From: Sphingobacterium shayense
Lineage (GTDB): Bacteria > Bacteroidota > Bacteroidia > Sphingobacteriales > Sphingobacteriaceae
NCBI RefSeq assembly: GCF_013179575.1
Contig: NZ_JABMCQ010000014.1
Coordinates: forward strand, 1 to 43,320
Direction: 5' to 3'
Length of the DNA stretch: 43,320 nt
Shown: positions 8,179-17,503 of the stretch, piece after piece
Layout: every line of letters begins with the position of its first letter
Position numbering within the stretch: position 1 is the first letter of the stretch
Program-made: the position numbers and the translations under genes
Notes under the pieces: generated by a model
Databases searched by the model: none
Seen by the model: only the letters and a program-made list of their open reading frames with translations
What the model was told of the DNA's origin: nothing

Positions 8179-8187
8179 CAAATACTA
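8179..8187 (-). promoter_or_regulatory. -7 box for the candidate 6S-like RNA
   Basis: Minus-strand TAGTATTTG, one base longer than the Bacteroidota TAnnTTTG -7 consensus, with a T-rich -33 region (TTTTTC) 16 bases upstream. The likely start site coincides with the first base of the closing stem. Confidence 0.4.
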
Positions 8188-8526
8188 CGCTTAACCATCG
8201 TCGAAAAATCGCCAATCGTCCCACGCAGGCATTGACAAAACTGCAGGCAACAGCATTAGGATTAAGCTTATGACCCGCCGCTTATGTAGAAGAATCATAA
8301 GTTACACGCTCGATCCAGACCACATTAACAACAGTTAACTAAACAACTTAATGTAAAAACAAGCTTAAATACTTTGAGATGTAGTCACGTTGCAAGTATA
8401 TCAATCGCCGATCTCTTCAAACGAGCCTCCCGGAAGTATGAAATGTTAATAAACACCCAAAGTTTCTCACAATTCATCTATTTTTCGTATCTTTTTTGTT
8501 TATTCGTAGTCGTCAAAGAACACACG
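8188..8526. other. intergenic region before the ankyrin gene
   Basis: About 340 bases without a convincing gene. An open frame extends upstream of the ankyrin protein start from 8374, but its residues do not resemble the family. A TATCTTTTTTG sequence near 8488-8498, a loose -7 match, could be the ankyrin gene promoter. Nothing else seen. Confidence 0.4.
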
Positions 8527-9180
8527 ATGAGCTTATACAAGATCGAAGAATATATAGAGACTGGAAATCACCACGATTTAGAAACACTACTTAGAAGCGA
8601 TTCGTCGCTTTTGCGAGAAAACACGAGTCATGATATTTCTCCACTGTTGTTGGCCTGTTACTACCATAAAGAACAGGTCATAAAGACTATCTTGAACCAT
8701 TTAACGACCATCACAATTCATGAGGCTTGCGCGATTGGATTAGGGGATCAAGTAGAGCTAATGCTTCATCAAAAGCCTGAAATAATTGATGAGATTTCTT
8801 CTCACGGCTTTACACCTTTAGGTATTGCTTCCCATTTTGGACAAGAGGCAGTCGTTCGCATCTTGCTCGCAAAACACGCAGATCCGAATATTTGTTCGCA
8901 AAATGGTTTTCAGGTATATCCGTTGCATACTGCATTAACAGGAAAATTTGACAGCATAAGTAAGATGCTTATTGAGGCTGGTGCTGAAGTAAATATCGTT
9001 CAAAATGCCCGTATCACTCCATTACATATTGCGGCACAGCAAGGCAATATTGAGCTTATAATATTACTGTTAGAAATGGGCGCAGATATAACGATTAAAA
9101 CCGATCAGGGCGCTACGGCCTCTGACTTAGCTTTTGAAAAAGGCTTCAAGGAGATTGCGGAAATCTTACAAGTAGCATAA
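8527..9180 (+). CDS. ankyrin repeat protein
   Basis: 217 aa, soluble, made almost entirely of ankyrin repeats. Recognisable units include DISPLLLACYYHKEQVIKTIL, GFTPLGIASHFGQEAVVRILLAKHADPN, YPLHTALTGKFDSISKMLIEAGAEVN and ITPLHIAAQQGNIELIILLLEMGADI. It is a protein-binding scaffold; the partner is unknown. I chose the ATG at 8527 (MSLYKIEEYIETGN) because the frame upstream of it is hydrophobic and unlike the family, whereas MSLYKIEEYIETG is a typical N-terminal capping helix. It stands alone and is followed by a terminator. Confidence 0.88.
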   Translation: MSLYKIEEYIETGNHHDLETLLRSDSSLLRENTSHDISPLLLACYYHKEQVIKTILNHLTTITIHEACAIGLGDQVELMLHQKPEIIDEISSHGFTPLGIASHFGQEAVVRILLAKHADPNICSQNGFQVYPLHTALTGKFDSISKMLIEAGAEVNIVQNARITPLHIAAQQGNIELIILLLEMGADITIKTDQGATASDLAFEKGFKEIAEILQVA

Positions 9181-9206
9181 TAAAAACCTTTTCGTATTGA
9201 GGAAAT

Positions 9207-9242
9207 GACGCATTCTATTGTATGAACGAGTGTGTCTTTTTT
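9207..9242 (+). terminator. intrinsic terminator after the ankyrin gene
   Basis: A 9-bp stem with two G-U pairs (GACGCATTC at 9207-9215 with GAGTGTGTC at 9228-9236) is followed by six T. It lies 27 bases after the ankyrin stop. Confidence 0.7.
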
Positions 9243-9394
9243 AATTGAAAAAAAAGAACATTTTACCTAACACGTCCGATAACCCAACAGCAAGCATAGA
9301 TTTTTCAATAGGATTAGGTATATTTAGCATAAGGTGTATCAAGTTTTTAGCGATTCTTTTAAAAAGGATGCGCTCTATATTTAAACTTCGACGT

Positions 9395-10270
9395 ATGAGT
9401 AAATATTCAAAGAAATTAAAAGCGACAAGGTCGTTCAAACTTAATGCCTATCCAACGGATGTCACCGACGAGATAGACCAAACGCTAGCCAAGCAGGAAC
9501 TTAAAAACCTAAGGAAGGAATTGGCGAAACTACAGGATGTAATGTATGCGCACAACCGATATAACGTTTTAATATGTTTACAGGGTATGGATACTGCAGG
9601 CAAAGATAGTCTAATCCGCGAGGTTTTTGAGGAGTTCAATGTACGCGGAGTAGAAGTAAAAAGCTTCAAAACACCCACTACATTAGAATTACAACATGAC
9701 TATCTTTGGCGCCACTATGTAAATCTTCCCCCAAAAGGTAAATTCGGGGTATTTAACAGGACACATTATGAAAACGTATTAGTTACTCGGGTTCATCCCG
9801 AATACCTATTAAATGAAAATATTCCGGGCATCGAGAAAGTCAGCGATATATCGGCTAATTTTTGGAAATTACGGTACGGGCAAATCAAAAATTTCGAAAA
9901 GCATCTGACAGAAAATAAGACGATCGTATTTAAATTTTACTTGCACCTAAGCAAAGAAGAGCAAAAACAACGCCTTTTACGACGGCTTGAAAAGGAAAAA
10001 CATAACTGGAAATTCTCGCCGGGAGATCTAAAAGAACGTGAACTTTGGGATCAATATATGGAGTATTACGAACAAGCTATCCAAGCTACCAGCAAACCCA
10101 ATGCTCCGTGGTATATCATCCCCTCCGATAACAAAGAGGTATCAAGATACTTAGTTGCGAAAATCTTATGGGAAGTACTATCCAATTATAAGGACATTAG
10201 ATATCCGGAATTAGATGAAGATATTCAAGAACAACTAAAATTCTACAAAAAACAATTGGAGAATGGTTAG
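9395..10270 (+). CDS. ppk2: polyphosphate kinase 2 family protein (class III-like)
   Basis: Uses polyphosphate to phosphorylate nucleotides; class III enzymes convert AMP or ADP to ATP. 291 aa from the ATG at 9395 (MSKYSKKLKATRSFKL), the usual length; an open frame upstream begins with TTG and is not family-like. Walker A is GMDTAGKDS (64-72), the PPK2 lid motif is FNRTHYENVLVTRVHPE (about 120-136), and GQIKNFEKHL and FYLHLSKEEQKQRLLRR follow. The FNRxHYExVLV form is that of the class III / PPK2-rel-1 group rather than the FDRSWY form. It converges on the SDR gene. Confidence 0.9.
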   Translation: MSKYSKKLKATRSFKLNAYPTDVTDEIDQTLAKQELKNLRKELAKLQDVMYAHNRYNVLICLQGMDTAGKDSLIREVFEEFNVRGVEVKSFKTPTTLELQHDYLWRHYVNLPPKGKFGVFNRTHYENVLVTRVHPEYLLNENIPGIEKVSDISANFWKLRYGQIKNFEKHLTENKTIVFKFYLHLSKEEQKQRLLRRLEKEKHNWKFSPGDLKERELWDQYMEYYEQAIQATSKPNAPWYIIPSDNKEVSRYLVAKILWEVLSNYKDIRYPELDEDIQEQLKFYKKQLENG

Positions 10271-10323
10271 TATTTAGGCGAATATCCATGAACAAGACGA
10301 TTACCCCGTAGATACTTAAGAAC

Positions 10324-11112
10324 TTATATCAGTCCCACGCTAGCACCACCATCTAGTGGAATCGCTGTCCCGGTAAGAAAATTAGCATAAGAAGACGCTA
10401 AAAATGCCACTAACGAGGCATACTCTTCGGGTTCCCCTAGCCGGCCGACCGGAATGTTCGCGATTTTAAGTTCTTTTACTTTTTCAACCTCCAATCCAGT
10501 ACGTTCCGCCTGTAAGCGCATTAAACTGTTCAATCTTTCAGTATCAAAAAACCCGGTAAGAATCGAGTTTACCGTTATTCCGTCTTTTGCCACAGCATTT
10601 GAGAGGGATTTCGCCCAGCTTACCAAAGCGGTACGCATCGTGTTTGATAAAACAAGCGCATCACTAGGCTCCTTTACAGTCATCGATGAGACGTTGATAA
10701 TTCTTCCATAGCTCTTTTTCCGCATCGACGGCAACGCAAGATTCGTAGTGTATACAGCATTTTGGAACAACAATTCGAATGCCTGTTGATAGTCTATAGT
10801 GCCTTTAGAAAACACATCACCTGCAGATGGTCCATTGGTATTGTTGACTAAGATATCGATCTGATGATCGTCAAAATACGCCTCCATTATCTGCTGATGC
10901 TGTAGATGGTTGTTAAAATCTGTCACAATGAAACTATGGGACTGCCCGTGATCGACGGCAAGTTTAGTCATTGCGGACTGCAGTTTCTTTTCATTTCGTG
11001 CCATCAGTACAACTTGTGCACCGCATTCTGCCAACACTTTTGCAATCGCAAAACCAATACCGTCGCTACTGCCACCCACAAGTGCCGTCTGTCCTTCTAA
11101 TGATATTTCCAT
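10324..11112 (-). CDS. atypical SDR-family protein lacking the YxxxK catalytic pair
   Basis: 262-aa short-chain dehydrogenase/reductase fold. The cofactor loop GGSSDGIG (13-20), NNTNGPS (90-96) in place of NNAG, the VSS serine (141-143) and the C-terminal GTAIPLDGGAS are visible. At the catalytic site the family YxxxK is S156-N-T-M-R160 (LSNTMRTALVSWAKSL), so both Tyr and Lys are absent. A branch of annotated 3-oxoacyl-ACP reductase-like SDRs shows LSNxxR-type sequences here, so this may be a conserved variant rather than decay. Start chosen at 11112 (MEISLEGQTALVGG). It lies downstream of susD beyond a terminator. Confidence 0.85.
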   Translation of the reverse strand: MEISLEGQTALVGGSSDGIGFAIAKVLAECGAQVVLMARNEKKLQSAMTKLAVDHGQSHSFIVTDFNNHLQHQQIMEAYFDDHQIDILVNNTNGPSAGDVFSKGTIDYQQAFELLFQNAVYTTNLALPSMRKKSYGRIINVSSMTVKEPSDALVLSNTMRTALVSWAKSLSNAVAKDGITVNSILTGFFDTERLNSLMRLQAERTGLEVEKVKELKIANIPVGRLGEPEEYASLVAFLASSYANFLTGTAIPLDGGASVGLI

Positions 11113-11173
11113 TAAATTAAAGTTTAAAAATTTCTCAATCAAATCGAACTGACCCGAATATACGACAATGGAC

Positions 11174-11218
11174 TCAAAAAAAACAAAGCGGGAGCGTCCA
11201 ATCGTTGGAAACTCCCGC
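11174..11218 (-). terminator. intrinsic terminator after susD
   Basis: Minus-strand GCGGGAG/CTCCCGC stem (11188-11194 with 11212-11218), interior partly paired, followed by TTTGTTTTTTTT. It lies 29 bases after the susD-like stop. Confidence 0.85.
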
Positions 11219-11246
11219 CAAATAAAAGCATTAAGCCCGAAGGCTA

Positions 11247-13115
11247 TTAATAGCCTGGATTTTGTACAAGTTTTGTATTCCTATTTAGCTCATCGCGGTG
11301 TAACGGCGAAAAATACATTTTGTCGTTCCAATTTCTATTTTCGATTCCTGGGTCAATAGTACCTACAGTGTATGTATAGTCATAATTACTTTTATCGTAT
11401 TTGTACCTTTCAACAGATTTTCCTGGCTTTAATTTACCTTCAATACGAATAATAGTTGCTTTCCGGCCTAATGTTTCCGGCGCAGTCATCCATCGCCGAG
11501 CATCAAAATAACGATGCTCTTCATATGCAAGCTCAACACGGCGTTCATTTCTATAACGTTCCTTTAGTTTTACTCCGGCATCAGTTATCTTTGGCATGCC
11601 TGCACGGAATCTGATTTTATTTAGCCATGCTGTTGCTTCAGCTTCTTCGCCTAGCTCAATACATGCTTCAACATAATTAAGCACCGCTTCTGTGTAACGT
11701 AAAATGGGCCAGGGGATACTTTGTCTAGTGTTCTGATCTTCTATAGTAGGATCTGAATCGACAAACTTACTATAATAATACCCCGTATATGAGCCGTTCC
11801 AATCCTCGACCGGACCGTTTCTTGTGTCTAAGCCAGGCTGAATAACTTTTTTACCTTCAATCACAACCTCATATTGCCCTGTCTGAATTTGATTACTAGG
11901 GTCACGTCCCGCAACATCTGCGGCACGTGGCTTCCAATTGGCGCCATCATATAAAATTGATGCATAGAAACGTGGATCACGATTCTCATATGGCGCAGAT
12001 TTGTGAGTGGCCAACGTCCAATCGAACCTGCTTCCATTAATCATCTCATAATCGTCTACCAGCAATTGCGTCGGCGTATTTCCAGACCAGCTATGGTAAC
12101 CGTTCGGCCCATTATCGCGTCCGACCCATCCGCCGCGTTCATCTTTTAAATCGATAAAAAAGCGGCCTAATATCAAATCTTGCTTCCCGCTGGCATCAGC
12201 AACTTTACTGCCTCCCCCCATAGCGATAGCGCGATAATTTGCCTGCCCCTCAGCTGCGGAAACAGGCGCCGTAAGATTCAATTTATAAGCATACTCAGCA
12301 TGGTCTAATACAGCTTTACTTGCCGCTTTCGCAAGCTCCCAACGCTCAGTACGGCTTCCAGACTCATACCCAAGCAATTCGGGATTAGAAAAACCTGCAA
12401 TAGCTGGAGATTTTGCTTTTGCAGTCGAGACATCATGAAGATCGCTGGCAGCGTATGTCAACACTCTTGCTTTAAGAGCTAAAGCCGCTACGTCAGTAGC
12501 CCTTCCGTCTACACTCGGAATATCATCAAGCAACATAGCAGCCGAATCGCAATCGTCAATAATAAAATCTATACACTCCTGATAGCTATTTCGAGCTATT
12601 GTATAGTCTGCTTCTCCAAGTTCATAAACAACATCCACTAGCGGAACTGCGCCATACAACCGTACTAACTGTTGATAATAGTAGCCCCTCAAAAAATAAG
12701 CCTCACCCAATAATCTCGATGCAAGTGCCTCGTCGTCAAACTTCGGTTCGCGAAGGTTTTTGATGGCTACATTCGTCGCCCGTATCCTTGTATACATTTG
12801 GCCATACAAATATGTATCCATAATATACCCTGGATCTGCGGCGTTTGCTCGACCCTCGTTGACCGTATTAATCCCTCGACCAGGGTGAGTAAACAGCGCC
12901 TCGTCCGTCATAGATGCTAGTTGCTGCTCGTAAAATCCCCCTACACCGAATCCATTATAAATTTCAAAAACAAAAGCCTGTGCCAATGGTCCATCAATCC
13001 ATACTTCTTCTTCAGGCACCTCCTCTAGAGGCTTCGTGCTGACAAAATCGTCATTACAGGAAGATAACCCACCGGTTATCAACCCTATATATAATAAATA
13101 TTTTAACTTTTTCAT
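11247..13115 (-). CDS. SusD/RagB-family outer-membrane substrate-binding lipoprotein
   Basis: 622 aa. Lipoprotein signal peptide MKKLKYLLYIGLITGGLSSC with the lipobox Cys at residue 20, followed by the Asn/Asp-rich NDDF that favours surface export. The N-terminal SusD-like alpha-helical (TPR) part includes AYFLRGYYYQQLVRLYGAVPLV. The C-terminal SusD part includes PWPILRYTEAVLNYVEACIELGE, ARRW and the FSPLHRDELNRN near-end motif. It sits on top of the SusC barrel and captures glycans or peptides. It begins 12 bases after the susC stop. No glycoside hydrolase is adjacent, so the ligand is unknown. Confidence 0.95.
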   Translation of the reverse strand: MKKLKYLLYIGLITGGLSSCNDDFVSTKPLEEVPEEEVWIDGPLAQAFVFEIYNGFGVGGFYEQQLASMTDEALFTHPGRGINTVNEGRANAADPGYIMDTYLYGQMYTRIRATNVAIKNLREPKFDDEALASRLLGEAYFLRGYYYQQLVRLYGAVPLVDVVYELGEADYTIARNSYQECIDFIIDDCDSAAMLLDDIPSVDGRATDVAALALKARVLTYAASDLHDVSTAKAKSPAIAGFSNPELLGYESGSRTERWELAKAASKAVLDHAEYAYKLNLTAPVSAAEGQANYRAIAMGGGSKVADASGKQDLILGRFFIDLKDERGGWVGRDNGPNGYHSWSGNTPTQLLVDDYEMINGSRFDWTLATHKSAPYENRDPRFYASILYDGANWKPRAADVAGRDPSNQIQTGQYEVVIEGKKVIQPGLDTRNGPVEDWNGSYTGYYYSKFVDSDPTIEDQNTRQSIPWPILRYTEAVLNYVEACIELGEEAEATAWLNKIRFRAGMPKITDAGVKLKERYRNERRVELAYEEHRYFDARRWMTAPETLGRKATIIRIEGKLKPGKSVERYKYDKSNYDYTYTVGTIDPGIENRNWNDKMYFSPLHRDELNRNTKLVQNPGY

Positions 13116-13127
13116 ACTTCAATATCA

Positions 13128-16100
13128 TTAAAATGAAACCATTACTCCTGCATTGATCAAACGTGACTGTGGATAATATTGGCCTAATTGATTCGTTGAT
13201 TCGGGATCGTAGACTTTATTCTTACTCCAAGTCAATAAGTTCATTCCACTTACATATAAACGTAGGTTACTTATTTTAGCTTTCTCTAAGATGCTAGAAG
13301 GAAGGTTATATCCCAACTCAACATTTTTTAAACGAATATAGTTTGTGCTACGTAGCCAATAAGTATTATTATTCGAATAGTATTGATCACTTCTATCCGT
13401 AATACGGGGGTGCTCGCTACTTGGATTATCAATGGTCCAACGGTTTTCATAAAAATCGGCCAAATAGTTACCGATCGCACCTGACTCATCCGTGCCCACA
13501 CGAAGTTCTCCTCCTGTTGCCCCCTGAAACAACACACTCAGATCAAAATTTTTATAATTCAATCCTAAATTGACCCCGCCTTGGAAAGTCGGATCTGTAT
13601 TTTTATTGCGTCGTACTCGGTCGTCGGCCGTTATTTTACCGTCACCATCATAATCTTGATATTTCATGTCTCCTGGACGAAGATTTCCTGTAACATCCGT
13701 ATAATCAATTGTATTCGCATCGATTTCTGCCTGGTCACGAAAAACACCATCGTATATATAGTAAAGGCCTGCATTAATAGCATTACCTGTACTCTTTTGC
13801 CATTCTGGTGCACCCGGAGCTTCATCCCAGAAAATAATTTTATTTTTAGCATAACCGCCATTTACGGCCACTCGATAGCCGACTTCTCCAACTTTATCCT
13901 GCCATCCGACGTTAAACTCCCATCCCGAGTTATCAACTTTCCCTATATTCTCTGAAGGAAGACTCATGCCTGTACTTGCTGGGACAGACGCATTTCTTCG
14001 CCACAAAATACTCGTACGGCTATTTTTGAAAAAATCAATTTCAGCATTCATCTTTCCATCAAAAAACTGAAAATCAAAACCTAAATTGTAATTATTTGCA
14101 ACTTCCCAAGTAATAAACTCATTAGGAACACGCAATTCCGCTAAAGACTTTTCTTCATTACCACCGATGATATAACTATCAAAACCATACGTTAGAAAGT
14201 ACTGATATTCCTGAAGTTCATCGTCATAGTAGACGTTATCATTACCCATTTGTCCGTAGGATGCACGAATCTTAAAATAATTTATGAATGGCACATTATC
14301 CTTCCAATAGTCTTCATTAGAAACCATGTAACCTAACATCACTCCAGGGAAAAAACCATATCTGGAATCGTCGGGAAACATATAGGATCCGTCATATCTC
14401 CAAAGAAATTCAGCGATGTATTTCTGTTTATAATTATACCCCGCACGTCCAAAGTAGTTTAACCGCGCTCGTTCCCACGCGCCCCCCCCATTGTCTTTTT
14501 CTAGGTCTCCTCCAGCAAACATATAATCAATGTTTTGCGAAATAAAATACCTTCTATATGCCGATAAGTAGTCATTACGAATTGTTTCTCGGTTCACGCC
14601 CGCTAACAAATTTAAGGTGTGGTCCCCTATTGTCTTGTCGTAACTTAGAACTGCCCCCATCAAGATGTTTAGTTGGTCCTCATCCCCTTGCGTTAATCGT
14701 GGGTCTGCCGGACCTCGAATTCCTTCGACTAACTTCGGAGTAGTCCCATCAGCTTCATATTCATCCTGCCAGGTATATAAATACCACGGAATCTCCCATC
14801 GTTTCGTTTTCTTAATATACTTATCAACTGAAGCATTTAAAGATAGTTTCAATCCGTCTATCCAAGGATTGGTGATATCAACCTGCCCATTCGTTTGAAG
14901 GTAGTAACGTTTATCACGATCATATCCAGTCTGATTTGTAGTAATTACGACTGGGTTTTCCCCGTGTTCAATATCAGGTCCGGGTTTTCCATTCGGCCAG
15001 AACGCCGGCATTGTCGGGTTACCTCGCATCAACATACGAAATATAGTTCCTGCAGGCTTGGTTGGGAATTCGCGATCTTCCTGCCGTCCAAGTACGCCAA
15101 ACTGCGTTTTTATATAAGGACTTATTTTTGCATCAAGATTAATCCTAAAATCATATTGACTATATCCAGTGGCCGAATTCTTATAAAACGCGTCTTGATC
15201 CTGGTAGCCCAATGACAATAAATATTGCATGTCTTCGGTTCCTCCATCAATCTGTAAATTATGTTTTTGTTGAGGCGACCAATTTTTTAAGGCCGCATCA
15301 TACCAATCTGTATTCGGATGTCCCCAAGGATCAGATCCATTGGCGAAGGTCTCAATATCCTCAGGTGAGAATGGAGCGTTAAGCATCGTTCCACCTTCTC
15401 GACGATAGTTTCCTTCGGTATTAAAACCTTGAAGAGCAGCTTGCCACTCGTTTACCGGTAGCTTATAGATCTCAAGCTCATTACGCATCTCAGCGTACTG
15501 CATAGCATCTGCAAGTTTGGGTACCATCGTAGGTTGAGAAAAACCTTGGTTAAAGCTATAGGATAATTTTGGCTTTCCTGTCTTTCCTCGTTTTGTGGTT
15601 ACCAAAATAACACCATTCGCAGCACGAGCACCATAGATTGCTGCTGACGCGTCTTTAAGCACAGAGATATTTTCAATATCCGCAGGATTGATACGGTCTA
15701 TACCACCTTGACGAGCAGGTATACCATCAATAACAACCAAAGGCGAACTATCTCCTAACGTATTGGTTCCCCGAATTTTAATATTTGAACCGTCATATCC
15801 AGGCTCGGCACTGCCGTTTGTGGCAATCACACCAGGAATACGGCCAGCAATACTATTAGAAACGTTTAAAGCAGGAGATTTTCGCAATTCTTCACCTTTT
15901 ACTGCGACAACAGATCCCGTTATTGTTTCTCGCTTTTGCGTGCCATACCCAACGACGACAACTTCATCAATACTAGCATTAACGTCAATTAGCATGACAT
16001 CAATATTCGTTCGTCCTGCTACTTTTTCTGTGATTGATTGCATACCAATCATATCGTAAGAAATTTGTCCTTGAGCAGGGACATCTTTGAGTTCATAGTA

Positions 16101-16361
16101 ACCTCGATTGTCAGTAGTCGTTGCAGTCGATTGCCCCACGATCGATACGGTTACACCTCCAATAGCATCCCCCGAGGCTTGGCTCTTTACGATCCCTTTC
16201 ACTGTAATTTTCTCTTGGTTAAGGAAAATTGAAGTCACGTCGTTTTTCACATGAGCATACCCATTTACCGGAGTAAAAGAATAGCTCAAGCAGGCCAACA
16301 CCGATCCTCCCATCCAAAAAAACCGTCTCAGGTCTTTCTTGTAGTTTCGTTTGTTACGCAT
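13128..16361 (-). CDS. SusC/RagA-family TonB-linked outer-membrane transporter
   Basis: 1077 aa. The N-terminus has an export signal (about residues 1-36) and a carboxypeptidase-regulatory-like beta-sandwich (about 52-125: KGIVKSQASGDAIGGVTVSI). A TonB-box region IDEVVVVGYG (131-140), the plug domain (RIPGVI, VVIDGIPAR, VLKDASAAIYGARAANGVI) and a long beta-barrel ending in the aromatic MVSF complete it. It has no N-terminal STN domain, so it is not an obvious anti-sigma-linked transducer. It imports large nutrients together with the SusD protein downstream. About 760 bases upstream carry no gene and probably hold its promoter. Confidence 0.96.
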   Translation of the reverse strand: MRNKRNYKKDLRRFFWMGGSVLACLSYSFTPVNGYAHVKNDVTSIFLNQEKITVKGIVKSQASGDAIGGVTVSIVGQSTATTTDNRGYYELKDVPAQGQISYDMIGMQSITEKVAGRTNIDVMLIDVNASIDEVVVVGYGTQKRETITGSVVAVKGEELRKSPALNVSNSIAGRIPGVIATNGSAEPGYDGSNIKIRGTNTLGDSSPLVVIDGIPARQGGIDRINPADIENISVLKDASAAIYGARAANGVILVTTKRGKTGKPKLSYSFNQGFSQPTMVPKLADAMQYAEMRNELEIYKLPVNEWQAALQGFNTEGNYRREGGTMLNAPFSPEDIETFANGSDPWGHPNTDWYDAALKNWSPQQKHNLQIDGGTEDMQYLLSLGYQDQDAFYKNSATGYSQYDFRINLDAKISPYIKTQFGVLGRQEDREFPTKPAGTIFRMLMRGNPTMPAFWPNGKPGPDIEHGENPVVITTNQTGYDRDKRYYLQTNGQVDITNPWIDGLKLSLNASVDKYIKKTKRWEIPWYLYTWQDEYEADGTTPKLVEGIRGPADPRLTQGDEDQLNILMGAVLSYDKTIGDHTLNLLAGVNRETIRNDYLSAYRRYFISQNIDYMFAGGDLEKDNGGGAWERARLNYFGRAGYNYKQKYIAEFLWRYDGSYMFPDDSRYGFFPGVMLGYMVSNEDYWKDNVPFINYFKIRASYGQMGNDNVYYDDELQEYQYFLTYGFDSYIIGGNEEKSLAELRVPNEFITWEVANNYNLGFDFQFFDGKMNAEIDFFKNSRTSILWRRNASVPASTGMSLPSENIGKVDNSGWEFNVGWQDKVGEVGYRVAVNGGYAKNKIIFWDEAPGAPEWQKSTGNAINAGLYYIYDGVFRDQAEIDANTIDYTDVTGNLRPGDMKYQDYDGDGKITADDRVRRNKNTDPTFQGGVNLGLNYKNFDLSVLFQGATGGELRVGTDESGAIGNYLADFYENRWTIDNPSSEHPRITDRSDQYYSNNNTYWLRSTNYIRLKNVELGYNLPSSILEKAKISNLRLYVSGMNLLTWSKNKVYDPESTNQLGQYYPQSRLINAGVMVSF

Positions 16362-17122
16362 AAATTTGAGTTTATAGATTTAGAAAATTGATAGTTCGCG
16401 TTCTTACTTCGTTTACAGGATCAAAAACATGATTCACTGATTTAAAGCGGAATACTTTGATGTTAGCATTCATAAAACCATTATAATATTTCAGTACAAC
16501 AGAATGCAGGAATTACCTTATTTGTAAAAAAAATACAAATAAATGTTGCCTCCACCCGTATACGGACAAATTAGATTAGACTCTGCAGCCAGCGGCCAGC
16601 GTCATCTCACATTCATAAATAATTGTAGAACTGGTTAAATCATTCCAGTCGAGGAAGTATTCTTCAATACTTTTAGGTAAAAAAAGTTGTAGTGCTGCAT
16701 CGTGTTTGTTTAAATTGAGTTAAGTTATAGTTTATAGTTGTGGCTTAAAGATATGAATCTTTAATAAAAGAATCTAAACATTTCAAGATTACGGCCGCAA
16801 TAAATTGTTAATCAGACACTTATTTATAACAAAAAAGTCACAAAGCAACATAAGGAACGCTAACCTTCTCATTATAAATGGCATTAAAGATTATCCGTTA
16901 ATATCTAAGGCTTAGTCACGATCTTCCGTTTTTGAGTAAAATCGAATCGCATGTGATACAACGTAAAAGCTTCACAACCGCAAATCAACTGTTTATGTTT
17001 AAGCTAATATCATCGCATGAAATTCTTAATCTTTTGAACCTACAACTTCAGAAAAACCAAAAAGAGCTTTTATTTTCATTTGATATTTCTTATTTTTAGA
17101 TACATTATAAACTTCTACAATT
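16362..17122. other. long intergenic region upstream of susC
   Basis: No gene seen in about 760 bases. Two short inverted repeats stand out: TTATTTGTA/TACAAATAA (16518-16526 with 16534-16542), about 155 bases before the susC start, and TTAAAGAT/ATCTTTAA (16745-16764, 4-base loop). Either could be an operator for the susC promoter; neither matches a site I know. Confidence 0.4.
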
Positions 17123-17503
17123 ATGCACACTAAAACAGAATTCCTTATTTGGGATAAAATCGTCAATAGTGCTAAAAAAAGAATTGATTTATCGGAATAC
17201 GGAGAGAAAGCAACTACGATACAAGACGAAATATTAGATACGTTAATTCTACACATAATTGCGGCTTTCGCGTCTGGTGAGGAGCACTGTACAATTTCAA
17301 CAAATTTACATAATGAACTTCAACATATTGGGATAGAAGTCAATGAAGACTTTATAGATCGCATTATTGAAGACAAACATGTAACCTTCAGCGCGGAAAT
17401 TTATGCTGCATACCTTACGTTTTCTATGCTCGAGGACGGGCATACCGAGCATGAAGTTTTAGGATATGTGTGTGACCTACTCGACAGCCCAAAAATACAT
17501 TAG
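17123..17503 (+). CDS. protein of unknown function (126 aa)
   Basis: I do not recognise the family. The protein starts MHTKTEFLIWDKIVNSAKKR and is soluble, acidic and predicted mostly helical, with His and Glu spread through it. There is no signal peptide or membrane segment. It converges on ribD, and the two stop codons interlock (TAG at 17501-17503 against TAA at 17500-17502 on the other strand). Amino-acid composition and length look like a real small protein. Nothing around it hints at a role. Confidence 0.6.
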   Translation: MHTKTEFLIWDKIVNSAKKRIDLSEYGEKATTIQDEILDTLILHIIAAFASGEEHCTISTNLHNELQHIGIEVNEDFIDRIIEDKHVTFSAEIYAAYLTFSMLEDGHTEHEVLGYVCDLLDSPKIH

